DNA from: Calendula officinalis
Lineage: Eukaryota; Streptophyta; Magnoliopsida; Asterales; Asteraceae
DNA: 64,000 bases
Direction of reading: 5' to 3'
Assembly (NCBI GenBank): GCA_963853835.1
Contig: OY970829.1
Location: 76,878,901 to 76,942,900 of the forward strand
Positions 33,822 to 47,003 of this stretch are shown piece by piece. A model generated the notes under the pieces. The model had not been told where the DNA came from, searched no databases, and saw only the letters and a list, made by a program, of their open reading frames with translations. Within the stretch, counting starts at the first letter, position 1. Each line of letters begins with the position of its first letter. Both the position numbers and the translations under genes were made by a program.

Positions 33822-34260
33822 CCATATCTGTATCAAAATAAGTGATACACTTTCTATTTAGGGGTGAATCAAAATAAGTGATACACTTCTAAAATTTACC
33901 TTCTTTGGTAAAAAAGTGGGACTATTTCTCAACTAACTATCTTTATTTTTTAACGACACATAATCTACTCCTAATTTTCCACGACGGGACATGAATCAAT
34001 GACATATTGGTCATGAGAAACACCTCTCCTTTCACCATAACCACTAGGCTATAAGTTTTGGGTTTCTCCACTAACTATCTACTTTAATAGAGTGAAATTA
34101 CATTTTACCCTTACTTTAGTTCTAAACATCATTAATATCACTTCATTCAAAATAAATGGGACACATTATCCACTTTAATCTATCTTAAATTACCTTTTAA
34201 TTTTTTACCTCAAAAAACTATATTTCCTCAAATGTATCACTTATTTCAATACGAAGGTAG
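33822..34260. mobile_element. MITE of the CTTCCTCYG family, split by a SINE
   Basis: The ends show the shared wording CTGTATCAAAATAAGTGATACAC and its inverse (GTATCACTTATTTCAATACGAAG). The element is about 120 bp longer than its relatives because a SINE sits inside it. Confidence 0.7.
33943..34064 (-). repeat. tRNA-derived SINE nested in a MITE
   Basis: On the minus strand: TAGCCTAGTGGTTATGG (box A), a degenerate box B (GATTCATGTCCCGTCGTGG), then an A-tail. It is flanked by TCTCAACTAACTATCT (33927-33942) and TCTCCACTAACTATCT (34065-34080), a 15/16 match. Removing the insert restores the MITE. Confidence 0.8.
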
Positions 34261-34560
34261 TATATAGTATAGAAATCTCTTCTCTTTCTTTTCAAAATGA
34301 TTGGTTGATATTTCGGTTTTCTCAATTTCAACCTTTTCTATTGTCAAATGTCAAGTAAAGATCAATGTTTGTTCCATCACGATATCACTTTTAGATCAAG
34401 GAAATCTACAAGTCAAGCTAATAATGACTTGAAAATATGTGGACACCACATATTTTTATTACCAAAATGCAAATAAATTAGTCGGATTTAATAATTTAAA
34501 CAAATGGTTGTTTCTGGACTCAAATCTTGATTTAATAACATTCACCAGGGGTAATATATA

Positions 34561-34873
34561 CTTCATCCATTTCAAATTAAGTGATACACTTTCCATTTTG
34601 GGTGTTTCAAAATAAGTGATACACAGTTTGAAAACTTACCATATTTGGTAAAAAGTAGTGGGGTCCACACCCACTAACTATCTCCTTTAATCTAGTGAAA
34701 AGACACATGTACCCTAACTTTTACTTTTAAACATCATTAATTCACTTTAATCAATATATGTGGGACACATCCTCCACTAACTATTCAAATTAATCTAATT
34801 AACCTTCATTATCATATTTTACTTCAAAAATCGTGAACTCCAAAGTGTATCACTTATTTTGAAATGGAGGAAG
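34561..34873. mobile_element. MITE of the CTTCCTCYG family
   Basis: Ends CTTCATCCATTTCAAATTAAG and CTTATTTTGAAATGGAGGAAG are inverse copies flanked by TA. Confidence 0.8.
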
Positions 34874-35581
34874 TAGTACATAATATGATGTGTATCTTGC
34901 AAACCTGTCGCGAAGCGCATACACATACTCTTCATTATTACACACTAGAAAATGGTCAAATAATATTATAAGATAGAATTAATGGATCACGTACATGTAG
35001 GCACATGCATATGCATGTAATAAGTTCATAATCTATCTATACTACATTATATTTGTGTTTAGGACTTTCGCTAAGTGGAAAAGTTCAAAACTTGAGGCAA
35101 CACACTTGCTTAATGGGGAAATATTTGTGTCTTGTAACTGAAAGTAAAGTAAGTTCAACGTTTAACCCAAATCACTAAATTTGTACAAATTCAATTCAAG
35201 TCATTTATATAATCATATGAAAGATAATAATTTACCGTTGCTTTGTGCGGATGCCCATATAATATCTCTACATGTATGTATATTTATGATAAAACTATGA
35301 CTTTTTCAAAAATCAAAATCAAAATTGTGGATCTAGGTTAGAGTTGACTTATTGTTTAAAAGCAATAGTCTGATGTATACGTTTTTCCTGTAAAATAGTT
35401 TAAAAAACGATGTAAGAAGGTAACTAACCCTTTTTAGTCTAGTATTTAATGTTAAATATGTTTTTTTTTACTTATTAAATATTACTCTCTTTCATTTGAT
35501 AATAGATACTTATGCATATATTATTTTAATGTAAAAACATTTTTTTTGTTTCATGACCCACCTAACCATTAAGTCAAAACA

Positions 35582-35636
<55 letters not shown>
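35582..35636 (+). repeat. (AAT)n microsatellite
   Basis: About 17 uninterrupted AAT triplets in intergenic DNA. Confidence 0.95.
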
Positions 35637-36597
35637 GCGAAAAAAGAAATGATATTGGTACTTATTATTTGTATATATTTATGTGTCTACTCACTTGATC
35701 AAGATAAATGTTCAACCGTTTGAAGCAGTGGGTCAACATGTGTCAACTACTAAATTTTTCCAAATCGCTCTAAAACTGAAATCACATTCCAGATCGGTTT
35801 CATGTGATTTTTCAATCAATTGTTCAAACTAGGATTATCTTCCAAGTCGTCTAATCACTTTTCAAATCGCTTGATTTCCCATGATTCGGTTTCACATATT
35901 GCCCAGTCACCCTCTAAATCGCCCGACTTCCCATTTTTCAGATTACAAAATCGCATAATCACCTTTCAAATCGCCTGATTTTCCCTGATTCAATTTCCAA
36001 AATCACCGTATCATTTTCCAAATCAGTTGATTCATTTTCTAATTTTGACGAATCAACTTTCAAAATTGAAGTTCGAACGAGATTACAGACTACGACTGAG
36101 TCACAAACGCATTCCGGGTAAGTCGGGTTTCACAAAAACCCGTCGTTCGCTACGATAGGTTAGCCACCAGTAATAAGCGTTAAGGGCCTCTAGGCCCCTC
36201 TGAGACAGGCTCAAGCTGCCTCGTGATTAATTAGCAGGATACTTTTCGCCTCGTGTTATATAACACTGGCTAGAGCAATTATTATCAAAAGGGTATTTTT
36301 CTTCATAACAGACAAGCATAGAGTGCCAAGATTTGTGATGTACACGATTTAATCGTTTAAGTATTTTTGAAACTTCCATTGATAATCTGATAAATATCTA
36401 CGAGTATTGAATTTCTTTACCAGCTTATCGGATAAACATGAACAAAAATTAAAAGGAAAAAGAAAAGATTAAATTAATCAAGTTTCAATCCGCCAGGCGG
36501 ATTCGCCTATCGCTGCTGCGTGTTGCCTCGATGGATTCAACCACCAAACCCCCTTTCTTCTATTTCTCCTTCCGCCATTTCCCATCTTTCTCATTCT

Positions 36598-39500
36598 ATG
36601 GCTTCCCGATTTCTGTTTCAATCCACCAATTTCTCTTCCAATTACCCGTAAGATCTCGTTCTCACAAACCTTGATTGTTGCATTTCGTTCATAATTTCGT
36701 TTATCTCACCGAATTTGATGAATTAACATGATCTCCGACCGATTTATGTGTTATAGAGTGAAATTTGCTAGTTATGGATGTCATTTGATTGATACATTGA
36801 ATAATTGCTTTCATGTCTGGTTAATGTTTCGTTGATTATGCTTTTTGTCGCTCTTCGTGTTAAAAGTAAGCTTGGAGGATTGAATTGGACTGATTTTGCT
36901 ATTGCATTCGGCGATTACATGTACCTTATTGATCTGAACAATTTGCGTATTTAACTAGCGAGATAACGTTGGATAGGACTCCGGAATCTGGATATATAAA
37001 ATTGATGATTTTTGTTTAACGAACTAGTGATTTAGGTTAACTTGTGAATTCTGAATATAGCTTTTTTGCTTTCCTGGAGTAGAGAAGATTTTAATTTCCA
37101 GTTCATATTCCACATACACATAGTTGAAAAATGAATCTATATGCTCATTGTTTACTTGCAGTTAGTATTGACACCATTACTTATTATGTACAGAGCTTTT
37201 TATATGAGTTATTAGACAGGAAAAGTTCATAAATTAGATATTATTTTGTCACAGTGAATCTGCTGGATCAGAAGAAAGTGCAAGGTTCACACCTCAGTCA
37301 TCATATGGATCAAGTTTCAGTCCAAAATGGCAAGAAAACGATTGCATTGCATCCCAAAATGTTAGACTAAATTGGAATTCATCAAGATCATTTTCATCCA
37401 TTGCTTCTTCATGCATAGATAACATCATTACTGATGATAAACCGTCTGTGTGCATCACACACACAGATGAATTGGAATTTAACCGTGTTAATTGTCTGGT
37501 ACGCGTATTGCATGAATCTGCCAAAAGCTTTTCTCTTGCAATTCAGACTCTGCCATTGGCTAAAAGTGAGCCTGAACTTTCAAATGCATGGATTGGAATA
37601 GATGTGCATGCATGGCATAAACGCATGTCATATCAGGTTTTCTTAAAATAATAAAAAATAAAATCAATTTTCCATTTGTCATTTGAAATCATAAGCTAAA
37701 TTATGATCGTTGTTCTTTTACAGGTAGCAGTATATGCATTACTGAAAGCTGCAATTGAAGTGGAGTTGTTTCTTTCTCAAAAGCGGTGTAACAGTCCTGT
37801 AAGTGAAATGTAAGTACTGTTTGAAATTTCTTTAGCTTTCTTTGTTCTTAAAATTGCAAAAAAGAGTTTGTTTATAATAATTAAATAACATTTGATTCAT
37901 GTTTCTACTCAGTTTGTCTGCAAAAACATTGTTTCTTGGTGAATTTGTTGAGAATCAATTGAATGCCAAACACCCCAAATTGGTGCAGTGGTTTAGAACC
38001 GTTGAGCTTCCACGTATAGCAGGATCATTTATCCCATTATTCAAAAAGTGGTCTATCGAATATGCTGGAAGGTATTTAAAAAGCATCATTCTGAACATTA
38101 AATTAAAATTTGAGTAAATTACAAGGATGGTCCCTTAGGTTTAACCCAAATTTCACGTATGGTCCTTTATTTTAAAAATTACATTGGTAGTCCTTTCTTT
38201 GAAACCTTTTGCACCTACAGTCCTTCAGCCCAACGTCCGTTAAATATTTTAAAGGACTACGGGTATAATTTAAAAGGACTACCGGTGTAATATTTTAACA
38301 GAATAATTTAAGAAATGTTATGTTAAAGGACTGTAGGTGCAAAAGGCTTCCAAAAATATGACTACCCGGGTATTTTTTTAAAGTAAAGGACCATAAGTGA
38401 AATTTGGTGTTAGCCTCAGGGACCATCTTTGCAATTTACTCAATTAAAATTTTGTATTCAAAATACATCATGTTAAGATATGAGACATTAAAAGCATAAT
38501 TCATTCAGTGGTGTTGCAGGAGTGATTCTGGCAATAAGTTGCTGTACAGCTGTCAGAAAACTGGGATCAAGTCATATTTCTTGTGATTTATTAACAGAAT
38601 CAACTGATGATGTGTTGGTGGGACTTATGGATTTATCATGCAGTCTTGTGACAGTTGATAAATTGCATCAGTTGGCTATAGAAGCAGGATTTGAAGATGA
38701 TTTTTTGTTGCATTTTGGTAAAAAAGTTTTGCCAAATAAGAATATTGAAGATGTTGAATTTTGGATTGGGTTGGTCCAGGAAAAATTATTGTTAGCATTT
38801 CACAGAGAAGGCGTATTAACAGGCAAAATGAAATTCAGTTACAAGGTCAGTTGAATCATATTCCACCTTATTTTTATAAAAAAACATTATAAATTGTAAA
38901 ACTAGGTAATTATTAAAATTAATTTTAAGAAAACTGTTGAGTTCTATTATGAATATATTAGCAAATATAATATCTAGTGACTTTAGAAGTATTAAAGGCA
39001 AATCTATACAAAAAATACATTATAATAATACATTTTTAATTATTATATTTATATAATAGTGTCTAATGTTTAATGTAGTTATAGTGTTATACAAAATTTG
39101 ATATTAATAAACCATTAACTTTCGTTTACACTAAAATAGTGTAGCATTTAGTGTACACTTATGAGAGGGTCTTTTGTATCTTTTACACTAAAATGGTGTA
39201 TTAATAATTTATACAAAAAAATTTATATTATTACTATACATTTTTTTTGTACTTTTTAGTTTTTAATTTGAGACATTAATTATTCATTAAAAAAATTAGG
39301 AAATTGCATAGCATATATTTATATAAATATTGTGTTGGGATAATCAGTAGATATTATTAATGTAAAATACCATATGTTCATACAGATTGAAGAGACTACT
39401 TTGGCTACTCTTGGAATTTTTGCATTTCTTGGACGAGAAACAAGATTATTCTTATCAGAAATGAATATTAAAGAAAAGGATCTTGATGAACAAATCAAAG

Positions 39501-42500
39501 ACTTCCTCAGGTCAATTAGTCAAACATAAACTTTATAACAGTTAAACAATCTAAAATTGTAGTGTAAATTACAGAAATTATGCATGTGGTCTTTCGGTTT
39601 TTTTTGTCCTTGTGGACTGTGGTCCTCATTTTTCTTTCATTTCATCCTTTTCCACCTAAATTGACCAAAATACGTTTATAATTATTTTTCTGAATTTTCT
39701 TTAATTATTTTTAAATTTATTTTTCTTTTTCTTATTCTTTTTCTGAAAATTAAAATGAAAAAGAAAAAGGGAAAATAAATTAAAAAGTCAGAAAAATAGC
39801 TATAAGAGTATTTTGGTCAATTTAGGTCGAAAAGGACGGAATAAATGAAAAATGAGGACCTCGGGGACAAAAAAACCCGAAAAAAGAAGGTTAGGGACAA
39901 ATTCCTTAATCCGGAAGACCACGGGGACAATTTCTGTAATTTACCCAAATTTTTTAAAACATTAATCATATTTAAAAGCATTAAAATTTCCAAAATTGCA
40001 GTTACTTGGAGTGTGGTAGCCTCTACATTTATCCTGAATTTAACTCCCTACCTGAGTATCAGCTCTTCATCGAGGTTAGTTACACGTTTTCTTTCTCAAA
40101 TTCTCATACCATGATATTATAAACCCTAATTCTCATATCATGATATTTTAATATCAGGTGGTTATAGATGAAATAGGTTGGCTGGATTTCTATGCGCCAC
40201 TTAGATCAAAATTCCATCATGATGGAAGAAGATCAAGACAACAAGCAATTCAAGCAGAAAAAGAGATAATTTTATATACCGTTCTTACCGTTTGTTATGA
40301 TGTTTTTTCTGGTTATGCTCATTATACTAATTCTTCTCAACAACCAATGGACGCAAATTTGCTTTCGTTTTTGCTTCGAAGGTATTTTGTTAGAGTAAAT
40401 TACATAAATCGTCCCTGTGGTTTGTATGAAATTTTGGATTTCGTCCCTAAATCAACGGTCCCTAAATCAAAAAAGACCACTGAGTTTTTAGGGATTGTTG
40501 ATGTTACAAGTTTCAAAATTAGGTACCGTTGATGTTACAAGTTTCAAAATTAGGGTTCTGTTAATGTTACAAATTTTAATATTAGTTTTTAGGGACCGTT
40601 GATGTTACAAGTTTCAAAATTAGGGACCGTTCATGGTAAAAATTTCAAAATTAGGGTTCTGTTAATGTTAAAAATTTTAAAATTAGTTTTTATGGACCGT
40701 TGGTATTACAAGTTTCAAAATTAGGGATGGTTGATGTTACAAGTTTCAAAATTAGGGACGCTTGATGTTACAAATTTCAAAATTAGGGTTCCGTCAATGT
40801 TACAAAATTTAAAATTAGGGACGATCTATGTAATATAAGAAGTCGAGGGCCGAAATCCATTCTTTTATACAATTTACAGGGACGATTTATGTAATTTACT
40901 CTAAAGTATTACTTTGTGAATCTAATCCTGAAATTGCATTTGCATTTGCATTTTGAAAGTGATTAATATTTTGATAACTTGATTTGCATGTATTAAGTTA
41001 CATTTGGGTTCATATTTTGCAGTCAAACATTATTATCTTATTGTCTTGAGGAGTATTGGGCTGCTTATGATAAATCAGGGTAAGCTTGTTTAACTACCCT
41101 ATTCTTTAAACCAGGTGCTAGGTGCCCTTAAAGCTCATAGATTAACAGCTGATACATGTCTATTTTATTTAAAATTTATATTATTTGCAGTGAATTAATG
41201 AAATTTACAGAACAATCTGTACAAAATAATAAAGGGATAACAAATTCATCTATATTATTGGAAGCTCAGCAAAAGCCAGTTGATTTAATGAAAAGGAGAA
41301 ATAGTCAAGATGGATCTACAAGTAGGAAGGTATAAAAAGATTCTAATATTATTTAATTTTGTAAGCATATTTTTAGGGGCAGATTGGTAATTTTACTATG
41401 TGGCATTTGGTGTGTTTTTCAGGGTGTTAGTTTGGCAGGAAATGATCCTGTAAAACACTCACAGAAAGGAAGTGGAACTGAAACAAAGCCCTTATATGAA
41501 CGCTTTGTGAGGGACTCCACCATGAAATTGGTCACTGTTAGTAATGTAAGTCTCTAAAATGGTCGGGTCGGTTATACCCAGGTCAAACATAACCCAAGTT
41601 GACCCGTTAATAAGTATATGGGTCAAAATTACCATATTTAATTAAGGTTTTACATTGTTTTTTTTACATGAACGGTTATGTTATGTAGGATATATGGATG
41701 GGAAGTCGGTTACTTTTTATAGATGTGAGGGATACTTTTGGGCTTCTTATGAAGAAATTAGCTGGTAACAATATTACAAGCAGAGAAAGAGGGAAGATAA
41801 AAAGAACACTTAATGATATTGCAAATCTTATACCAATTACAATCCTAATGTTAATTCCTGTAAGTATTTAAATACTAATTATATCTCAAATTTATTATTT
41901 AATTCTAATGTAAAGTGTGTATGTATTGAATTTTTTAATTTTTTTTACCGATGTGAGTAGGTATCAGCTGTAGGCCATGCAGCAATGCTAGCAGCAATCA
42001 AGAAGTACATCCCATCATTGGTACATCTCATAAACTCCCTTGGGGGTTGACTAGTCAACCTTTTTTTTCCATTTTTTTTAATTTCATAAATAATTAATAT
42101 ATTTAATACTTCCTCCGATTCAGAATAAGTGATACACTTTCCCTTTTTGGGTGATTCAAAATAAGTGATACACTTTGAAAAATTATCTTATTTGGCAAAA
42201 AAAGTGGGACCCTCATCCACGAACTATCTACTTTAATAAAGTGAAATTACCCCTTTACCCTTACTTTTTACTTTTAAACATCATTAATCCCACTTTATTC
42301 AAAAAGTGTGGGACCCATTCCCCACTAACCATCCAATTAATCTAAGTTAATCATCATTATAATCTTTTGCCTCAAAATCCGTAAAACCCAAAGTGTATCA
42401 CTTATTTTGAATCGGAGGAAGTATAAGGTTTATTTTTTGTCTAAATTAACAACATACTTTACATTTGTCCTGTACGTTGTACAAATTTATGTCCAATTGA

Positions 42501-43047
42501 GTTATTAAGAAATGGCTTTGGATCCTGTTTTGGTCATTCAACAACCTGATAAAATGATGATGTGGCGGTAACGAATGATCCAAGTGGGACACATGTAAAT
42601 GACATGTCACTTGCCACCTCAGCAGTTTACTTTAGGTCATTATATTGGTTTACTAGGTTACTGAATGACCCAAAAAGGACAATATTACCATCTTTGGTGA
42701 CCTAATTAGACATAACGGTTTTAATATACTTACAAAAAAACTATATTCAAAACATATCCGTCTATCTTTTTTTTTTAATAACACAACTTAAATATAAAGT
42801 TTACCCAATAAACTCATTTTCACATAAATGGGTACTTGTTTTCTTGATGAATTTCGTGTTTTGATGCATGTAACAGATTCCTTCACCATATTCATCTCAA
42901 CGACTGAATTTGGTGAAACAATTAGAAAGAACAAAGAAAATGGAAGTTGAATCATGGGCCGTTGAAGATCTTGATCCTTCAACTAGAGAAGCTACTGGTA
43001 AAAATAACAAACAAGATAAAAGTTTTACAGTAACAATGCCATCATAA
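36598..43047 (+). CDS. LETM1-like protein
   Basis: Fourteen exons: 36598-36647, 37255-37636, 37724-37809, 37913-38071, 38509-38845, 39386-39510, 40002-40074, 40158-40381, 41023-41079, 41191-41329, 41423-41545, 41689-41859, 41961-42020, 42877-43047. All join in phase and give 718 residues. The N-terminus (MASRFLFQSTNFSSNYP) is Ser/Arg-rich and could be an organelle-targeting sequence. A long helical body of unknown role follows. Residues about 610-690 carry the LETM1-like hallmark: IPITILMLIPVSAVGHAAML, then KKYIPSLIPSPYSSQR. Plant proteins of this kind are annotated as LETM1-like; true LETM1 acts in K+/H+ or Ca2+ exchange of the inner mitochondrial membrane, but that role is not shown for this branch. 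The upstream ATG at 36531 is in another frame and meets a stop after splicing. Introns 4, 6, 8 and 13 hold MITEs. Confidence 0.85.
38112..38441. mobile_element. Mutator-type MITE in intron 4 of the LETM1-like gene
   Basis: Inverted ends GAGTAAATTACAAGGATGGTC and GACCATCTTTGCAATTTACTC. The flanks match over 11 bp (AATTAAAATTT at 38101-38111 and 38442-38452), slightly longer than the usual 9. Confidence 0.8.
39562..39946. mobile_element. Mutator-type MITE in intron 6 of the LETM1-like gene
   Basis: Ends GTGTAAATTACAGAAATTATG and TTTCTGTAATTTACC with inverted inner blocks (TTTTCCACCTAAATTGACC / GGTCAATTTAGGTCGAAAAG). The duplication is no longer visible. Confidence 0.65.
40393..40901. mobile_element. 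Mutator-type MITE with internal tandem repeats in intron 8
   Basis: Inverted ends GAGTAAATTACATAAATCGTC and GACGATTTATGTAATTTACTC are near perfect. Between about 40497 and 40830 a unit of roughly 40-50 bp (GTTGATGTTACAAGTTTC + AAAATTAGGGACC) is repeated about eight times with small changes. Confidence 0.75.
42109..42421. mobile_element. MITE of the CTTCCTCCG family in intron 13
   Basis: Inverted ends CTTCCTCCGATTCAGAATAAG and CTTATTTTGAATCGGAGGAAG flanked by TA. Confidence 0.85.
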
Positions 43048-44380
43048 TCACCAGGTAAAAAAAAGAAGTTTGTCGTTGTTTCTACACAAGTTCGGTAGCT
43101 TTGTATATAAGTAGATACCGATGTATAATTAGATTTTACATAAATTTATTTCAACATTTTGTCAAATTCAGAAGACTTAGTTTCTACTTTGTAGGTCTTG
43201 TAATTTCAAACATTAAAGGTTAAATTATTTTCATTTGTTCCGTTCTAGTCATATATCTGTGAGTGAATTACGAAGATGGTCAGTAAAGTTTACATCAAAT
43301 TTCACTTATAGTCATTTACTTTAAAAAAATCAAACTAATAGATTTTTCTTGAAAATCTTTTGTACGTCATTTAGTCTATCGCTTGTTAAAGTTTTATGTT
43401 TAAACAATTCACTGGTAGAACTTTAAAATTATACCGGTGATTATTTTTTTGTTAAAATATTTAACGGATGTTGTGCTAAAGGACGGTAAGTGTAAAAGAT
43501 CTACAAAAAACGACCACTAATGTATTTTTTTAAGTAAAGAATGATATGTGAACTTTTGGTTAAAATCAGAGACCATCTTGTGATTTACTTTGTTTTTGTT
43601 GTAGATTTTGAATTACTAAAAGACAATATTGTATACTGCTTAGGTCATTTTGTGTATAAACAATCTATTGTGAAAAGTGATACTTATCGTATAAAAATGA
43701 GTAAATTACAAGGAAGGTTCATGTGGTATTACAACTTCAGTCATGTAAATTTGTTTATCACGCTGAACGTCAGTGGTGTATGTAATTTGTTACATGGCTG
43801 GTCTCTACTGCCGTTAACATTTTTTGAATGATCAATTACCTTTTTAACCTTTTGTAATAAAGTGAATACAAAAGATAACGCATATAATTAAGTGGTTAAG
43901 CATATGTACGATCGTTAGTACTTACCGGAAGAGCCCTTAACCTATTCTAGTAATTACATAATAACAACAAATTCTTCAATTTTAAAGTCTAAAAACAATA
44001 CAAAACTTCTTTTCATGTACGCACTGGAGTGATGTTTTGACGTATGATGTCAGTGGTCAGTATTGATTACACATATTGGCCCACCACTTGATCCATAGTA
44101 AAAGGAACCAAACGGAAAAGCCCAATAAAGCAAACGGACCCACCACCACATATCCATAATTGCAAATTTGCAATGCATCTAGTCATCTACCAACTTCACT
44201 CATCTTTGAAAATTAAACTAGAAAGCTTAAATCACACATAAAACATACAAATACAACAACAAAAAAACCAAATTCCATTAAATTTTCATACATAAATTAA
44301 ATAGAAAAAGAAAGGAAAACAACTGAAGTGCCTTTCTTCCTTTTATTACAACCGAAATCGATTCGGTTCACAATATTAAT
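43048..44380. other. Region between converging LETM1-like and TIP2 genes
   Basis: The 3' ends of two converging genes meet here. It holds one worn Mutator-type MITE (43261-43590) and a partial GAGTAAATTACAAGG copy at 43699. No coding region is supported. Confidence 0.5.
43261..43590. mobile_element. Mutator-type MITE remnant
   Basis: Ends GAGTGAATTACGAAGATGGTC and GACCATCTTGTGATTTAC are inverted relatives of the GAGTAAATTACA family. The flanking duplication is lost. Confidence 0.55.
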
Positions 44381-45540
44381 TTAAAAATCGCTTGAAAGGG
44401 GAGCGTGTTCTTGGTTCATGAACACATTGGGGTAAACGACTCCAGCTAAGCCACCGCCAATGAGTGGTCCAACCCAGTAGATCCAGTGGCCAGAGAAATC
44501 ACCACTGGCGACAGCTGGGCCGAAAGATCGAGCAGGATTCATTGATCCACCAGAGAAAGGTCCAGCAGCCAAAATGTTGGCACCCACTATGAACCCAATG
44601 GCGATTGGTGCGATTGTGCCCAATGCACCCTTCTTGGGGTCACAAGCTGTGGCGTAAACTGTATACACCAATGCGAATGTGATTATAATCTCCATCACAA
44701 CTCCTTCAATAGCTCCAACTCCGGCTGCAACTCCGTGAATTGGGATAGCCTAAACAAAAGACATGTGGTATAAGTATATATGCACAATGTACAACCCTTG
44801 ATGCTTGCAAAAAATCAACAAACCTACTATGTTTATTAATTAAAAATGTAAAAATTACAAATTTGTCAATTTAGTATATTTTCTCGAGAAAAAAGTATCT
44901 TGGTAATAAATACATTGTTAGATGATAAACTTTGGATCTGCCACCTTGTAAATTTAGTCACGTGTTATTTATAATTTAAATAAATACTTTTTATGGATAT
45001 AGTCAATATATATACTAGTTATATATTATATAAAAAATTATATTTTTTGGCTTACCAGTCCTCCGGTGACGTAGTTGAGAAGGTAGCAGGCAGCAACGGA
45101 GCCAATAAGTTGTGCGATCCAGTAAAAGATGCCAGTTAGGATGGTGATCTGGCCACCAACAGCCAATCCGAAGGTGACAGCTGGATTCACATGCCCGCCG
45201 GAGATGTTGGCGGCGATAGACACGGCCACAAACAGCGCCAAAGCATGGCAAACCGCCACGGCTACCAAACCCGGTGGGTCAAGGGCGGCGTCAGCCGTCA
45301 ACTTGGCTGCATAAAAAAGTAATAAAAATACGTAAAATTTGCATGGGAAATTAATTAATGGGTTTTTTATTTATTAAATGATGAAAATAATAAGATTGTG
45401 AGAAAATGGGTACCGTAAGCAATGGCGGAGCCGACGCCGGCGAACACGAAAAGTAGGGTGGAGATGAACTCAGCAATGTAGGCTTTGATGGTGCCTAAGC
45501 TAAAAGAGTCATCAAAACGACCGAATGCAATTCCAGCCAT
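44381..45540 (-). CDS. Tonoplast intrinsic protein, TIP2 (delta-TIP) group aquaporin
   Basis: Three minus-strand exons, 45540-45414, 45306-45056 and 44749-44381, give 248 residues, the normal TIP length. Six membrane segments and both pore boxes are present: HVNPAV at 81-86 (NPA 83-85) and SMNPARS at 195-201 (NPA 197-199). The aromatic/arginine filter read from spacing to the NPA boxes is H63-I185-G194-R200, the combination known for TIP2 proteins, which pass water and often ammonia. TIP1 members carry Val in place of the Arg, so TIP1 is excluded. The protein would sit in the vacuole membrane. The start MAGIAFGRFDDSFSLG matches the family. Intron positions are those of plant TIPs. Confidence 0.95.
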
Positions 45541-45650
45541 TTTTCCAAATATTATTAAATTAATTAATTAAAAAAATAGTGGATAGAGATAGTGAAGAAT
45601 GGATGAGGAGAATTGAGAGTGGGCACCTTGCAAATGACACTAAAGCCCCG

Positions 45651-45658
45651 TTATATAA
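45651..45658 (-). promoter_or_regulatory. Possible TATA box of the TIP2 gene
   Basis: The minus strand reads ATTATATAACGGGG about 110 bp before the ATG. Position and sequence are normal for a plant TATA box. Confidence 0.45.
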
Positions 45659-46192
45659 TGAAGATTTCCAATTATAAAAATACATTATTAAATAATTTTT
45701 TATTCACTATCTTTTTTCCTTCATATTTGGTCACGTCTACAAGATTCCTACTTTGTATGAGATTTGATTTCTAAGTTCTAACACCATAAAAATTATTTTA
45801 CATACTGTAATTATTTCTTCATGATATTTTATTATTTGCATTAAATATCATAAAGTATTGTGCATTAAGTCGTTTTTTAGTTCGAACCAACTGATAATTT
45901 CTAAGATTATGGGGCATAGGTCATTCAGGGTCACTACCCCATATCATAATTTTTGCTATATCAAATGTCACCTAAAAAAACCACACCACATTATTTTTGG
46001 GAAATACTCATAACATCATACCACGCCCACTCACACACCACACCATTTGACATGCACAATCTCCAACACTTGTGTATGCAACTATAATCGATTTATAGTT
46101 ATATATCATTAACAGAAGGTTTACATATTTAGATAGTCAACTACATCTATATTTATCTTTTTATACTTTAAAACAACTAAAATTAACAAGTA

Positions 46193-46443
46193 TTCCCCCC
46201 GTCCCATAAAAAAGTTCTCATTTCTCATTCAAATTTTGTCCTACAAAAAAGTTCTCATTTCTCAAATTTGAGGGAGCCACTTAATACTATAATATTATAA
46301 TCAATTATTTCATCAATAAAACATTTTCTCTCTCCAATCTAACCTTATATTTTAATCAAAAGTATTACCAAGGACCCCACCACTAACAATCTCCTAAAAC
46401 CTTATGTCCACGAGAAATGAGAACTTTTTTGTGGGACGGAGAG
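46193..46443. mobile_element. Stowaway MITE
   Basis: Ends TTCCCCCCGTCCCATAAAAAA and TTTTTTGTGGGACGGAGAG are inverted and flanked by TA; inner TCTCATTTCTC blocks are repeated inversely. Confidence 0.75.
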
Positions 46444-46540
46444 TATTATATAGATTATGTAAATATGTCATATTACCAGCTTAACTGATAACTATGAGTA
46501 TATTAAAAACATATAGATATCACAAACTATTAGTAAAAAT

Positions 46541-47003
46541 CATGGTTCTAAAAAGTCCGCCTTGGTTTCGCCCATGTCTCGAAAAGGCTTAAGGCTTGAC
46601 CATGCCGCCACGCCTTGGTCCAAAGCTTGGACGTTAAGGCTTGGCGTATGTTAACGCCAAACTTGACTCATTTTTACCCGTCATAAGCTGTGTTTTTAAA
46701 TGTATTAAATATATTGAGTCATATAAGCCATATATATAGGTATATATATAGTTATTTAGTTATAAGAATCGTTGAATAGGTCGAAAATGAAGAACACATT
46801 TGATTAACTATGTTATAAATTCATAATTATGTGTTTATTTTATCTCTTCTGTATAATTATAAATATATAATTATAATTTATATGCGAAATTGCCGCCTTA
46901 ACTCACGCCATAAAAAACGCCATGTCTCGCTATGGCTCGCCATGTCTTGAGACTTGACGGTGTCGCCACGCCACGCCGCGCCTTGCGTTATTTAAAACCT
47001 TTG
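46541..47003. mobile_element. hAT-type MITE with exact 8-bp duplication
   Basis: Ends CATGGTTCTAAAAAG and TTATTTAAAACCTTTG. The exact duplication is GTAAAAAT (46533-46540 and 47004-47011). The inside repeats CGCCACGCC / GGCTTGG motifs. Confidence 0.8.

Larger units (their letters stand above)
32921..36597. other. Intergenic, MITE-rich
   Basis: It contains a hAT MITE, two CTTCCTCCG-family MITEs (one with a nested SINE) and an AAT microsatellite. Between 35750 and 36060 TCGCCTGATTT / AATCGCC phrases recur irregularly. No gene is supported. Confidence 0.55.

Noticed and set aside
36531..36647. Upstream ATG for the LETM1-like gene
   Set aside because: Its frame ends at a codon boundary at the donor and meets TGA immediately after splicing, while the ATG at 36598 fits the phase.
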